A stretch of DNA of 45,528 bases from JAVBTT01 sp031550325 (GTDB lineage: Bacteria > Bacillota > Clostridia > Oscillospirales > UBA929), in assembly GCA_031550325.1 (NCBI GenBank), contig JAVBOR010000046.1, forward strand, positions 1-45,528. The letters run 5' to 3'. The notes beneath the pieces are model-generated. The model worked only from the letters and a program-made list of their open reading frames with translations, was not told the DNA's origin and did not search any database. How positions within the stretch are numbered: the stretch's first letter is position 1; each line of letters starts with the position of its first letter. Shown one piece after another: positions 24,801 to 32,446 of this stretch. The translations under genes were made by a program, and so were the position numbers.

Positions 24801-25591
24801 TCATTCCCGTGTTCCCCGGCACAAACTGCGAGCTGGATACGGCCCGCGCGCTCGAAATCGCCGGAGGACAGGCCGAGACGGTGCTGATCGCCAATCTCAC
24901 GCCCGCCCTGCTGGAGCAGTCGGCGCTCGCGCTGGAAAAGGCCATTCGCGGGGCGCATATGCTGATTCTGCCGGGCGGCTTTTCGGGCGGAGACGAGCCC
25001 GACGGCTCGGGAAAGTACATGGTTTCCTTTTTGCGCCACGCGCGCATCGCCGACGCCATCGGCGAACTGCTTGAGGTCCGCGATGGGCTGGCGCTGGGCA
25101 TCTGCAACGGGTTCCAGGCGCTGATCAAACTGGGGCTGCTGCCGTATGGGCGCATAACCGACATGCGCGGGGACTGTCCGACGCTGACGCACAACCGCAT
25201 CGGCCGCCACCAGTCCAAATACGTGACCACGCGGGTGAGTTCGGTGCTGTCGCCCTGGCTGAGCAAATGCGCTCCGGGGCAGCTGCACAGCATTCCCATT
25301 TCCCATGGGGAGGGGCGGTTTGCCGCATCGCCCGAGACGCTGCGCGGCCTGGCCGAGGCCGGACAGATCGCGTTTCAGTATGTGAACGAGCAGGGCGCGC
25401 CGTCCATGGACATCGCCTTCAATCCCGCCTCGTCGGCGTGGGCGGTGGAGGGCCTGTGCAGTCCCGACGGGCGTGTGCTTGGCAAGATGGGGCACAGCGA
25501 GCGGGCCGGCGAGTTTGTGGCCAAAAACATTCACGGGGACAAGGCGCAGCCGCTGCTGGCGGGCGGTGTGTCCTATTTTAGGGGAAAATAG
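21899..25591 (+). CDS. purL: Phosphoribosylformylglycinamidine synthase, long single-chain type
   Basis: PurL makes FGAM from FGAR, glutamine and ATP in purine synthesis. At 1230 aa it is the fused clostridial form: an N-terminal domain, two AIRS-like synthetase halves (KNETHNHPTEIEPFGG near residue 315; later GGKDSMSG) and a C-terminal class I glutamine amidotransferase. The amidotransferase nucleophile is in LGICNGFQAL, and HSIPISHGEGRF supplies the His. The TTG at 21899 starts the frame, with AAGGGGG eight bases upstream. No other pur genes adjoin; egsA follows after 14 bases. Confidence 0.96.
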   Translation: MENKVFRGFVEKKPGFDVAAAAILADITGFLGVKCTGLRLFSRYDVQGVTEQGWLALRGVVLSEPMSDEFYEETLPELAPTAKLLAYEALPGQFEQRADSCSQCIQMLLGGDRPLVRCARVLALEGVGDEDFARVAHHLINPVESGMAELDKPASLERAFASPPDVRVLEGFAVLDAGGLDELGRGLGLAMDQDDLAACQAYFSSEGRAPTMTELRVLDTYWSDHCRHTTFQTHLEDIVIEDARVERAYARYSAVRADRPVTLMDIALTGMRHLRKTGRLERLDLSDEVNACTVRVTADIDGRSEPWLLLFKNETHNHPTEIEPFGGAATCIGGAIRDPLSGRAYVYQAMRVTGAGDPRAPIEDTLPGKLPQRRLTVAAAEGYSSYGNQIGLATGYVKEFYHPGYVAKRLELGAVVGAAPVSHVRREQPMPGDLVLLLGGRTGRDGIGGATGSSKTHDERSVATCAAEVQKGNAPEERKLQRLFRNPEATRLIKRCNDFGAGGVSVAIGELADGLSIDLDAVPKKYDGLDGTELAISESQERMAVVVSVSDEPALRALAAAENLEATVVARVTDDKTLTMRWRGKDIVRLSRAFLDTNGAPKRARVHVPALREDTPHEKKDISMAEKLLLLASDLNYCSQKGLVERFDGSIGAGSVLMPHGGRRALTETQAMAALLPATGARTASVMACGFDPERCAADPFGGAVYSVVTSVAKLIASGAGLDDAYLSLQEYFPRPKTDERRWGLPFAALLGALDAQLGLGLAAIGGKDSMSGSFNELDVPPTLVSFAVTVAAAGSVLSPEFKEPGHPVYLFRAPQKEDKTPDYPGLLAMWARFSALCREGKIVSAFVCERGGAYGAALKMSLGNHIGFETDCTGDDLFDLPCGSIVAEAVGQVQDEQIFGYTTSDEQLRVGDDYLPLGSLQAAWEAPLESVFPTRVKAMDEIVPELTPAPRRAAPRVTPLREKPRAVIPVFPGTNCELDTARALEIAGGQAETVLIANLTPALLEQSALALEKAIRGAHMLILPGGFSGGDEPDGSGKYMVSFLRHARIADAIGELLEVRDGLALGICNGFQALIKLGLLPYGRITDMRGDCPTLTHNRIGRHQSKYVTTRVSSVLSPWLSKCAPGQLHSIPISHGEGRFAASPETLRGLAEAGQIAFQYVNEQGAPSMDIAFNPASSAWAVEGLCSPDGRVLGKMGHSERAGEFVAKNIHGDKAQPLLAGGVSYFRGK

Positions 25592-25605
25592 TAAGGAGCG
25601 GCACC

Positions 25606-26856
25606 ATGTTTCAAAAATACAGGCACATCGTTGAGCATATTGACGTCGAGCAGGGCGCACTTCCGCGCGCTGCCGAGTGGATCGCGCAAAAGGGCTTTGT
25701 CAACGCGCTTGTCGTCTCGGACCGCAACACCGACAAGGCGGCCGGAGAGGCCCTGCGCGCCATGCTTGACGCGCAGAATGTGGCCTGGCGGTCGCTTGTC
25801 TATCCCGAGCAGCGCCTGACGGCCGATGAGTACGCGATCGGCAGGCTGGCCGCGGCCTATCACCCAGAGCATGATCTCCTGGTGTCGGTGGGGTCGGGCA
25901 CGCTCGGCGACCTGTGCAAATTCGTCGCCTTCCGAGTCGGCAGGCCGACGGTCTGCGTTGGCACGGCGCCGTCCATGGACGGCTTTGCCTCAGCGGGCGC
26001 TGCCATGCTCCTCGACGGGATGAAGTTCACACCGCACACGCGCGCGCCCATGGCCATTTTCTGCGACCCCGACATTCTCAAGGACGCGCCGCTGCAGATG
26101 CTCGCGGCGGGGCTGGGGGACATGTTGGGCAAGTATAACGCGCTGGCCGACTGGAAGCTGGCCAATCTGCTCGTCGGCGAGCGGTACGATCAGGATATCG
26201 CCTCGATGATGGAACACGCGCTCAAGCGCTGCGCCGCCGCCGCGCCGGGCGTGAGAAACAGGGAGCCGCAGGCGATGAAAAGCCTTGTCGAAGGGCTCAT
26301 CCTCAGCGGCATCGCGATGACGCTTTTTGGCGACTCGCATCCGGCGTCGGGCACCGAGCACCATCTGGCGCATTATTGGGAGATGCGGCAGATCGCGCTG
26401 GGCATGCCGCACAGCCTGCACGGCGCCGAGGTCGGCGTGGCGACGATTTGCGCGCTGGAGCTCTGGCAGATGCTGCCCGACGTGCCCCTGCAGCCCGAGC
26501 CCGAGGATCGCGCCGCCACACTCGCGCGCGTGCGCAAGGCCTACGGGCGAGCAGCCGAGGCCATTTGCGCCAAACCCAACCCCAATGTTCCCTGGGAAAA
26601 AATCACGCAGAACTGGCCGCACATCCGCAAGCTGGCCGACGGGCTTCCGTCGTCCGAGTCGATCCGCGCCATTCTGCAGGACTTTGAAGCGCCGGAGTCG
26701 CCGGAAGCGCTCCATGTTGACCGCGACATGCTGGCCGACAGCGTTGTGCTCGCGCGGGAGCGCAAAAAGGTGTACACGCTGCTGCAGCTTCTGGGAGACC
26801 TGGGGCTGCTGAAGCCGATGGCCGAGCGGCTGAACGCCAGCTTTTTCAGAGGGTGA
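25606..26856 (+). CDS. egsA: sn-glycerol-1-phosphate dehydrogenase (EgsA/AraM family)
   Basis: This protein (416 aa) belongs to the iron-containing alcohol dehydrogenase-like G1P dehydrogenases, which reduce dihydroxyacetone phosphate to sn-glycerol-1-phosphate with NAD(P)H. The nucleotide loop VSVGSGTLGDL and the PSMDGFAS segment are diagnostic. Metal ligands are suggested by the Asp of GLGDMLGKYNA and the His residues of SGTEHHLAHYW and HSLHGAEVG. The ATG follows AAGGAGCGG. In Bacillus the AraM product feeds heptaprenylglyceryl phosphate; its role here is unknown. It probably shares a transcript with purL. Confidence 0.9.
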   Translation: MFQKYRHIVEHIDVEQGALPRAAEWIAQKGFVNALVVSDRNTDKAAGEALRAMLDAQNVAWRSLVYPEQRLTADEYAIGRLAAAYHPEHDLLVSVGSGTLGDLCKFVAFRVGRPTVCVGTAPSMDGFASAGAAMLLDGMKFTPHTRAPMAIFCDPDILKDAPLQMLAAGLGDMLGKYNALADWKLANLLVGERYDQDIASMMEHALKRCAAAAPGVRNREPQAMKSLVEGLILSGIAMTLFGDSHPASGTEHHLAHYWEMRQIALGMPHSLHGAEVGVATICALELWQMLPDVPLQPEPEDRAATLARVRKAYGRAAEAICAKPNPNVPWEKITQNWPHIRKLADGLPSSESIRAILQDFEAPESPEALHVDRDMLADSVVLARERKKVYTLLQLLGDLGLLKPMAERLNASFFRG

Positions 26857-26871
26857 CTGTCAATATGCATC

Positions 26872-26990
26872 TTCGCGCCCTTGTCCTCTATCGGGTTTTG
26901 CGCCGAGCCTGACAGCGCAGCCGGCAGATAGAGACGGCAAAAAACCTTCGGTCCTTTGACAGCCTGAAAGGATCGAAGGTTTGTCTGCAG
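26872..26990. repeat. Intergenic mosaic repeat, copy D, with terminator hairpin
   Basis: A diverged core (CGAGCCTGACAGCGCAG) is closed by CTCTAT (26886-26891) and ATAGAG (26928-26933). Next comes a 16-bp hairpin including one G-U pair (arms 26942-26957 and 26967-26982). It lies between the convergent egsA and the MBL-fold gene and probably ends both transcripts. Confidence 0.7.
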
Positions 26991-27025
26991 TCCGGGGAGC
27001 CCTGTTTGGCAGCGGCCGGGACTCT

Positions 27026-27748
27026 TCAGCGCGACCGCAGGAGCTTTTGAATTTCGGCGCGGATGTCTTCGCGCAGAAGCCCTTCGTGGTAGCTGACAAC
27101 GGCCTCGGCGGGAAAGCGCGACAGGAGCTCGATCGAGGCCCAGGACAGTGCCATGTCGAGCGTATACATGGGCTCGGCTCCGGCAAGACCGCCGTCTGCG
27201 ATATGAAGCGCGTCGCCGGTGATCAATGTCTTGCTCTCGCGCAGGTACAGGCAAATATGACCGGGCGTGTGACCCGGCGTGTGGATAACCTCAATGCCGC
27301 CGCAGAAGTCGAGTACGTCGCCGTCGGAGAGCAGGACGTCGACGGGCACGGTGTGGGCGGCAAACGCCGACTTCATTCCGGGCAGCTTTTCCCGGCGCTC
27401 GGGCGAAAGACTGTCAAGGTTCTGTTCCATCTGCGCCAGCTTCACGGGCGTCTGATCGCCCTGGATGTAGGGCGCTTCTATGCTGTGGGCGAGGATTTCG
27501 GCGCGCGGCGCGCGGAGCCTTATGTCTCTGGCGCCTCCGATGTGATCCATATCCTGGTGGGTGAAGATGATGTGCGTCAGGTCGGACAGGTGAAAGGGGG
27601 GCGGGAGCGCGCGCTCAAACAGCTCGAGCTGTCCGGGAAAGCCAGTGTCGACGAGCACGCGGCAACGCTCGTCCCACAGAAAAACGGGGTACACGCGCAT
27701 GTTGTCCTGCCGGATGTCCAGCATCTGCACGCCTTGAGCGATGACCAT
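27026..27748 (-). CDS. MBL-fold metallo-hydrolase
   Basis: A 240-aa protein of the metallo-beta-lactamase fold, which typically binds two metals and hydrolyses esters, lactones or thioesters. The first motif reads THQDMDHIGG, that is HxDxDH instead of HxHxDH, a variant found in a Firmicutes subgroup. Later ligands are in HTPGHTPGHICLY, ITGDALH and SYHEG. The substrate is unknown. The ATG at 27748 follows AAAGGAGG. It has its own promoter at 27840-27868 and stands alone. Confidence 0.87.
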   Translation of the reverse strand: MVIAQGVQMLDIRQDNMRVYPVFLWDERCRVLVDTGFPGQLELFERALPPPFHLSDLTHIIFTHQDMDHIGGARDIRLRAPRAEILAHSIEAPYIQGDQTPVKLAQMEQNLDSLSPERREKLPGMKSAFAAHTVPVDVLLSDGDVLDFCGGIEVIHTPGHTPGHICLYLRESKTLITGDALHIADGGLAGAEPMYTLDMALSWASIELLSRFPAEAVVSYHEGLLREDIRAEIQKLLRSR

Positions 27749-27839
27749 GTTGGTTCCTCCTTTTTAAGCGCCGGTTGACCGCCCTGCCCGTAAAACCCTG
27801 CTTGGGTGCGGGCGGGGAGCAGAGGCGGCGTGTGCCCAA

Positions 27840-27868
27840 ATTATACCGTCTGCGCGGGCGTAAATCAA
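27840..27868 (-). promoter_or_regulatory. Sigma-A promoter of the MBL-fold gene
   Basis: On the minus strand TTGATT (27863-27868) and TATAAT (27840-27845) are separated by 17 bases. Confidence 0.7.
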
Positions 27869-27988
27869 GGCGGGCGAAAGCCGATTCCCTTTTTTCACAA
27901 ATTATTCATGCATTCCGCCCGGGAAAGCGCTATACTGACATTCTGCAGATTTGGCAAAGGGGTTCAGATTGAGAAAGAGGGAATGACA

Positions 27989-30220
27989 TTGACAAAACTT
28001 CTTCGTTATTTCAAGCCGCATGTCCTGATGATCCTCCTTTGTGTTGTCCTGCTCTTTGGGCAGGCCATGGCCGATTTGGCGCTTCCCGACCGCATGTCGG
28101 ACATCGTCAACAACGGACTTCAGCAGGGGGGCGTCACCAGCGCGCTGCCCGAGGCGGTCTCGTCCGCGACGTTTGACAGGATGCTGCTGTTTGTGCCCCA
28201 GTCGGAAAAGGACGCGGTTGTGAACGCCTACACGCCGGTGTCGACAGTGCAGGATGCGGTGCTTGTAGAGCGATTTCCTGCGCTGGAAAACGAGCCGGGA
28301 TATGGGCTGAGGGAGACTGACCCCGACCGGCTGGCAGCGCTTGAGCCGGTTGTCGGCCGCGCGCTGATGGCGTACGGCGGCGTGCTCACGCTGATGGAGG
28401 AGCCCGAGAAGGCGTCGGCTTTCACCGGGGGCTTCGATGTTTCCCAAATTCCGCCCGGAACGGATCTCTTCGCCGTACTCGGGCAGGCGCCCGCCGAACA
28501 GCTCAGTCAGATGCTGGCGCCGATGCAGGCCCGGCTTGGCGCGCTGGAGGACAGCATGGTCAGTCAGGCTGCCGTCCAAACGGTGCTTGGGGAGTACAAG
28601 GCGCTGGGGATGGACATGGCCAAAACGCAGAACAGATACATCCTCTGGGCTGGCCTGCAAATGCTGCTGATCAGCCTTGGCGGCGCGCTGAGCTCCATAC
28701 TGGTGTGCCTGTTGGCAGCGCGCGTGGCCGCCGGGGTGGCCAACACCATCCGCCACGACGTGTTCTCCAAGGTGGAGAGCTTTTCCCAGGCGGAGTTTGA
28801 CAAGTTTTCCACCGCCAGCCTGATTACGCGTACGACCAACGACGTCACGCAGGTGCAGATGGTCACGGTGATGATCATCCGCATGCTTTTGTACGCGCCG
28901 ATCATGGGCGTGGGCGGCGTGATTTTCGCGGTGCAGAAAAGCACGTCCATGACCTGGATTATTGGCCTGGCCGTGCTGATCATGCTGTGCATGGTGGGCG
29001 TGGTGTTTGTTGTGGCCATGCCGCGCTTCCGCATCGTTCAAAAGCTTGTGGACCGGCTCAATCTGGTCACGCGCGAAAATCTCTCGGGCATGATGGTCAT
29101 TCGCGCCTACAACACCCAAGCGTTTGAGGAGTCGCGCTTTGACAAGGCAAACCTTGATCTGACCAAAAACAGCCGCTTCATCAACCGCGTCATGTCGGCG
29201 ATGATGCCCGTGATGATGCTGGTCATGAACGGGGTCATGCTGCTGATCATGTGGGTCGGCGCGCACCAGATCGCCGAGTCGGCGATGCGCGTGGGCGACA
29301 TGATGGCCTTTATTCAGTACACCATGCAGATCGTGATGAGCTTTTTAATGCTCAGCATGATGTTTATCATGCTGCCGCGCGCCTCGGTTTCGGGGGTGCG
29401 CATCAACGAGGTGCTGTCCACAGAAATATCCATCGTCGACCCGCCCAACCCGAAGCGCTTTTCAGACGAGGCGCTCAGGGGCGTTATTGAGTTTAAAAAC
29501 GTCACCTTCCGCTTCCCCGGCGCGCTGGAGGACACGCTGCACGACCTCAGCTTTACGGCGCTGCCCGGAAAGACCACTGCGTTCATCGGCCCGACTGGTT
29601 CGGGCAAGTCCACGCTGATCAATTTGATTCCGAGGCTCTACGATGTTACGGGCGGCAGCATCACGGTAAGCGGCCGCGATGTGCGCGAGGTGACCCAGCG
29701 CGATCTGCACGATCAGCTCGGCTATGTCCCGCAGAAGGGGGTTCTGTTTTCGGGGACAGTCGAATCCAACCTGAAGTACGGCTGCCCCGACGCCTCCGAC
29801 GAGACGATGCGTCTGGCGGCGGACATCGCGCAGGCGGAGGAATTTATTGCGGCTCTTCCCGAACGCTATGAAAGCCCGATCGCGCAGGGCGGAACCAACG
29901 TCTCCGGCGGCCAGCGCCAGCGGCTGTCCATCGCACGGGCCATTGCAAAGAAACCGCCGGTCTACATTTTTGACGACAGCTTTTCGGCGCTGGACTTTAA
30001 GACGGACGCGGCGCTGCGCCGCGCGCTGCACGACGTCACCGGCGACAGCACGATGCTGGTGGTTGCGCAGCGCGTAGGCACCATCATGCACGCCGACCAG
30101 ATCGTCGTGCTGGACGAGGGCCGCGTGGTCGGCATCGGCCGCCACGAGCAGCTGCTTAAGACCTGCGACGTCTACCGCGAGATTGCCCAGTCGCAGCTTC
30201 GAAAGGAGGACTTGGCATGA
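27989..30220 (+). CDS. Heterodimeric ABC exporter, subunit with degenerate ATPase site
   Basis: An exporter half with a fused TM domain and ATPase (about 743 aa). Walker A is GPTGSGKSTL, the signature VSGGQRQR and Walker B YIFDDSFSALD: the catalytic Glu after Walker B is Asp, marking the degenerate site of asymmetric exporters. Between TM1 and TM2 there are about 190 extracytoplasmic residues. The ATG at 27983 is one base from the SD (AGAGGG), so I chose the TTG at 27989 with seven-base spacing. It overlaps its partner gene by four bases. The cargo is unknown; drugs, lipids or peptides are possible. Confidence 0.9.
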   Translation: MTKLLRYFKPHVLMILLCVVLLFGQAMADLALPDRMSDIVNNGLQQGGVTSALPEAVSSATFDRMLLFVPQSEKDAVVNAYTPVSTVQDAVLVERFPALENEPGYGLRETDPDRLAALEPVVGRALMAYGGVLTLMEEPEKASAFTGGFDVSQIPPGTDLFAVLGQAPAEQLSQMLAPMQARLGALEDSMVSQAAVQTVLGEYKALGMDMAKTQNRYILWAGLQMLLISLGGALSSILVCLLAARVAAGVANTIRHDVFSKVESFSQAEFDKFSTASLITRTTNDVTQVQMVTVMIIRMLLYAPIMGVGGVIFAVQKSTSMTWIIGLAVLIMLCMVGVVFVVAMPRFRIVQKLVDRLNLVTRENLSGMMVIRAYNTQAFEESRFDKANLDLTKNSRFINRVMSAMMPVMMLVMNGVMLLIMWVGAHQIAESAMRVGDMMAFIQYTMQIVMSFLMLSMMFIMLPRASVSGVRINEVLSTEISIVDPPNPKRFSDEALRGVIEFKNVTFRFPGALEDTLHDLSFTALPGKTTAFIGPTGSGKSTLINLIPRLYDVTGGSITVSGRDVREVTQRDLHDQLGYVPQKGVLFSGTVESNLKYGCPDASDETMRLAADIAQAEEFIAALPERYESPIAQGGTNVSGGQRQRLSIARAIAKKPPVYIFDDSFSALDFKTDAALRRALHDVTGDSTMLVVAQRVGTIMHADQIVVLDEGRVVGIGRHEQLLKTCDVYREIAQSQLRKEDLA

Positions 30221-32121
30221 GCCAGAACCAACCGGCGCCCCGGCAGCGCCGCGGCGGCTTTATGGGCGGAGGCCCGCCGGGCATGCAAGGCGGAGAAAAG
30301 GCCAAGGACTTCAAGGGGACATTCAGCAAGCTGCTCAGGACATTGCGCCCCCACCGCGTCGCCATCTTCATCGTCATTTTGTTTTCCGTCGCCAGCGCGG
30401 CGCTGGCCATCATCGGCCCGAAGATTCTGGCCAAGGCCACCGACACCCTTGTCGACGGATTGGGCGAGGTCCTTGCCGGGACGGGGAGCATTGATTTTGA
30501 CTACATCGCGTTTATTTTAATCTCTCTGTTGTGCATCTACCTGGTCAGCGCGCTGTTTTCCTATGTGCAGGGCTGGATCATGACCGGCGTGACGATGAAG
30601 GTGACCTACAACCTGCGCAAAAATATTTCCGAGAAAATGAACAGGCTCCCGCTCGGATACTTTGACAGGGTCAATCAGGGAGAGGTTCTGTCCCGCGTGA
30701 CCAACGACGTCGACACGGTCAGCCAGACGCTCAGCCAGAGCCTGAGCCAGATTATCACGTCGGTCACTTCGCTGCTCGGCGCGCTTGTGATGATGCTGAC
30801 CATCAGCTGGCTTATGACCGGCGCCACGCTGCTCATCCTGCCGATCTCCATGTTCCTGCTGACCTTTGTCATGAAGCGCTCGCAAAAGCACTTCCGGCAG
30901 CAGCAGGCCTATCTCGGCGAGGTCAACGGCCATGTCGAGGAAATGTACGGCGGACACACCGTCATCAAGGTGTTTAACGGCGAGCAGAGGAGCATGGAGA
31001 CCTTTGAGGTGTCCAACGGAAAGCTCAAGGACTCGGCGTGGAAGTCGCAGTTTCTGTCCGGCCTGATGATGCCCATCATGAACTTTGTCGGCAACATCGG
31101 CTACGTCGCGGTTTGCGTGCTCGGCGGCTGGCTGGCCGCCAAGGGCAGCATGACCATCGGCGACATTCAGGCGTTTATTCAGTACGTGCGCAACTTTACC
31201 CAGCCGATCGCGCAGGTGGCCAACATCACCAATGTGCTGCAGCAGACCGCAGCGGCCGCCGAGCGAGTGTTTGAGTTTCTCGAGGAGCCCGAGGAAAGCT
31301 CGGACGCGGGCGCCGACACGCGCGTCCTGGAGGAAAACGGCACGCTGCTGATGGTGAACGGCGCGGGCGGGACGCAGGAGGTCAAGGGCGCGATCGCGTT
31401 TGACCATGTCCGCTTCGGATATTCCCCGGAGAGCACCATTATCCATGACTTCTCGGCCCAGGTCGCGTCCGGCCAGAAGATTGCCATCGTCGGGCCGACC
31501 GGCGCGGGCAAGACCACGATGGTAAAGCTGCTGATGCGGTTTTACGAGCTGGACGGCGGCAAAATTCTCATTGACGGACATAACGCCACCGAGTTTCCCC
31601 GAAACGATCTGCGCGAAATGTTCGGCATGGTGCTGCAGGACGCCTGGCTGTACAACGGCACCATTATGGAGAACATCCGCTACGGAAAGCTCGGCGCTAC
31701 GGACGAGCAGGTGCTCGCGGCTGCGAAGGCCGCGCGCGTTGATCACTTTGTGCGAACGCTGCCCGACGGCTATAACCTGGTGATGAATGAAGAGGCCAGC
31801 AACGTCTCGCAGGGGCAGAAGCAGCTTCTGACGATCGCGCGCACCATTCTCGCCGACCCCAAGATTCTCATCCTCGACGAGGCGACCTCCTCGGTTGACA
31901 CCAAAACAGAAGTAGATATCCAGCACGCGATGGACGCGCTGATGAAGGGCCGCACGAGCTTTGTCATCGCGCACCGCCTGAGCACGATTCGCAACGCCGA
32001 CCTCATTCTGGTCATGGACGGCGGCGATATTGTCGAGCAGGGCAGCCACGAGCAGCTCATGGAAAAGGGCGGCTTTTACGCCGAGCTCTACGCCGCGCAG
32101 TTTGAGGACGTGGGGGCGTAA
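30217..32121 (+). CDS. Heterodimeric ABC exporter, subunit with consensus ATPase site
   Basis: This is the partner of the preceding gene (634 aa). A disordered Gly/Arg-rich N-terminus (residues 1-30) precedes six TM helices (about 45-330) and an ATPase domain with GPTGAGKTTM, VSQGQKQLL and LILDEATSSVD, which keeps the catalytic Glu. The signature is VSQGQ rather than LSGGQ. The 4-base overlap and the complementary degenerate/consensus pair support an obligate heterodimer. Confidence 0.92.
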   Translation: MSQNQPAPRQRRGGFMGGGPPGMQGGEKAKDFKGTFSKLLRTLRPHRVAIFIVILFSVASAALAIIGPKILAKATDTLVDGLGEVLAGTGSIDFDYIAFILISLLCIYLVSALFSYVQGWIMTGVTMKVTYNLRKNISEKMNRLPLGYFDRVNQGEVLSRVTNDVDTVSQTLSQSLSQIITSVTSLLGALVMMLTISWLMTGATLLILPISMFLLTFVMKRSQKHFRQQQAYLGEVNGHVEEMYGGHTVIKVFNGEQRSMETFEVSNGKLKDSAWKSQFLSGLMMPIMNFVGNIGYVAVCVLGGWLAAKGSMTIGDIQAFIQYVRNFTQPIAQVANITNVLQQTAAAAERVFEFLEEPEESSDAGADTRVLEENGTLLMVNGAGGTQEVKGAIAFDHVRFGYSPESTIIHDFSAQVASGQKIAIVGPTGAGKTTMVKLLMRFYELDGGKILIDGHNATEFPRNDLREMFGMVLQDAWLYNGTIMENIRYGKLGATDEQVLAAAKAARVDHFVRTLPDGYNLVMNEEASNVSQGQKQLLTIARTILADPKILILDEATSSVDTKTEVDIQHAMDALMKGRTSFVIAHRLSTIRNADLILVMDGGDIVEQGSHEQLMEKGGFYAELYAAQFEDVGA

Positions 32122-32159
32122 AAAAGCAAAAGGACGAAAGCGCGCAAGGTTTATCTTCA

Positions 32160-32416
32160 GTCTAAAAGGCCTCCCCGGGGATTGTGAAGATTCCCGGGGA
32201 GGACTCTGCTTGTCAAAAAAGCCCCTCGCTCTCTCGTCCTTTTCCTGGATTCGCGTCGAGCCTGACGCCGCAGGCGGCAGGTTCTTGCTGGACTGGTTAT
32301 GCGCAAAGCAAAAATACATACTTTCCCGGATTCACTCCGGGAAAGTATTCTTTGCGCGTCTTCGCAAAGACGCGATCTAGGCCCCCGTTTGTAGACAAAC
32401 CTTCGGTTTGTCTACA
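32160..32416. repeat. Intergenic mosaic repeat, copy E
   Basis: It holds hairpins CCTCCCCGGG/CCCGGGGAGG (32170-32202), a core (32234-32295, 62 bases identical to the reverse complement of copy B), m3 with 13-bp arms (32318-32330/32336-32348) and m5 with 12-bp arms (32390-32401/32405-32416). The outer arms of its core do not match each other, as if two copy types had recombined. It separates the convergent exporter and kinase genes and probably serves as their terminator; the rest of 32122-32446 holds nothing else. Confidence 0.85.
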
Positions 32417-32446
32417 GGCTGGCAGGCCCTCGCCTATGGTTCGGTC

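Noticed and set aside
21809..25660. A 1608-codon open frame on the minus strand running through purL
   Set aside because: Only its last 324 codons (20834-21808) look like protein (AEC transporter). The rest is antisense to purL and reads as low-complexity His/Arg/Ala sequence, a by-product of high GC.
27908..27936. Promoter for the ABC exporter with TATACT at 27931
   Set aside because: No acceptable -35 at 16-18 bases; too weak to annotate.
27902..29266. A 454-codon minus-strand frame under the first ABC exporter gene
   Set aside because: It is antisense to clear ABC transporter motifs and is rich in His, Gln and Arg without any domain.
30517..32319. A 600-codon minus-strand frame under the second ABC exporter gene
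   Set aside because: Shadow of a well-supported gene; no recognisable domain, and no SD.
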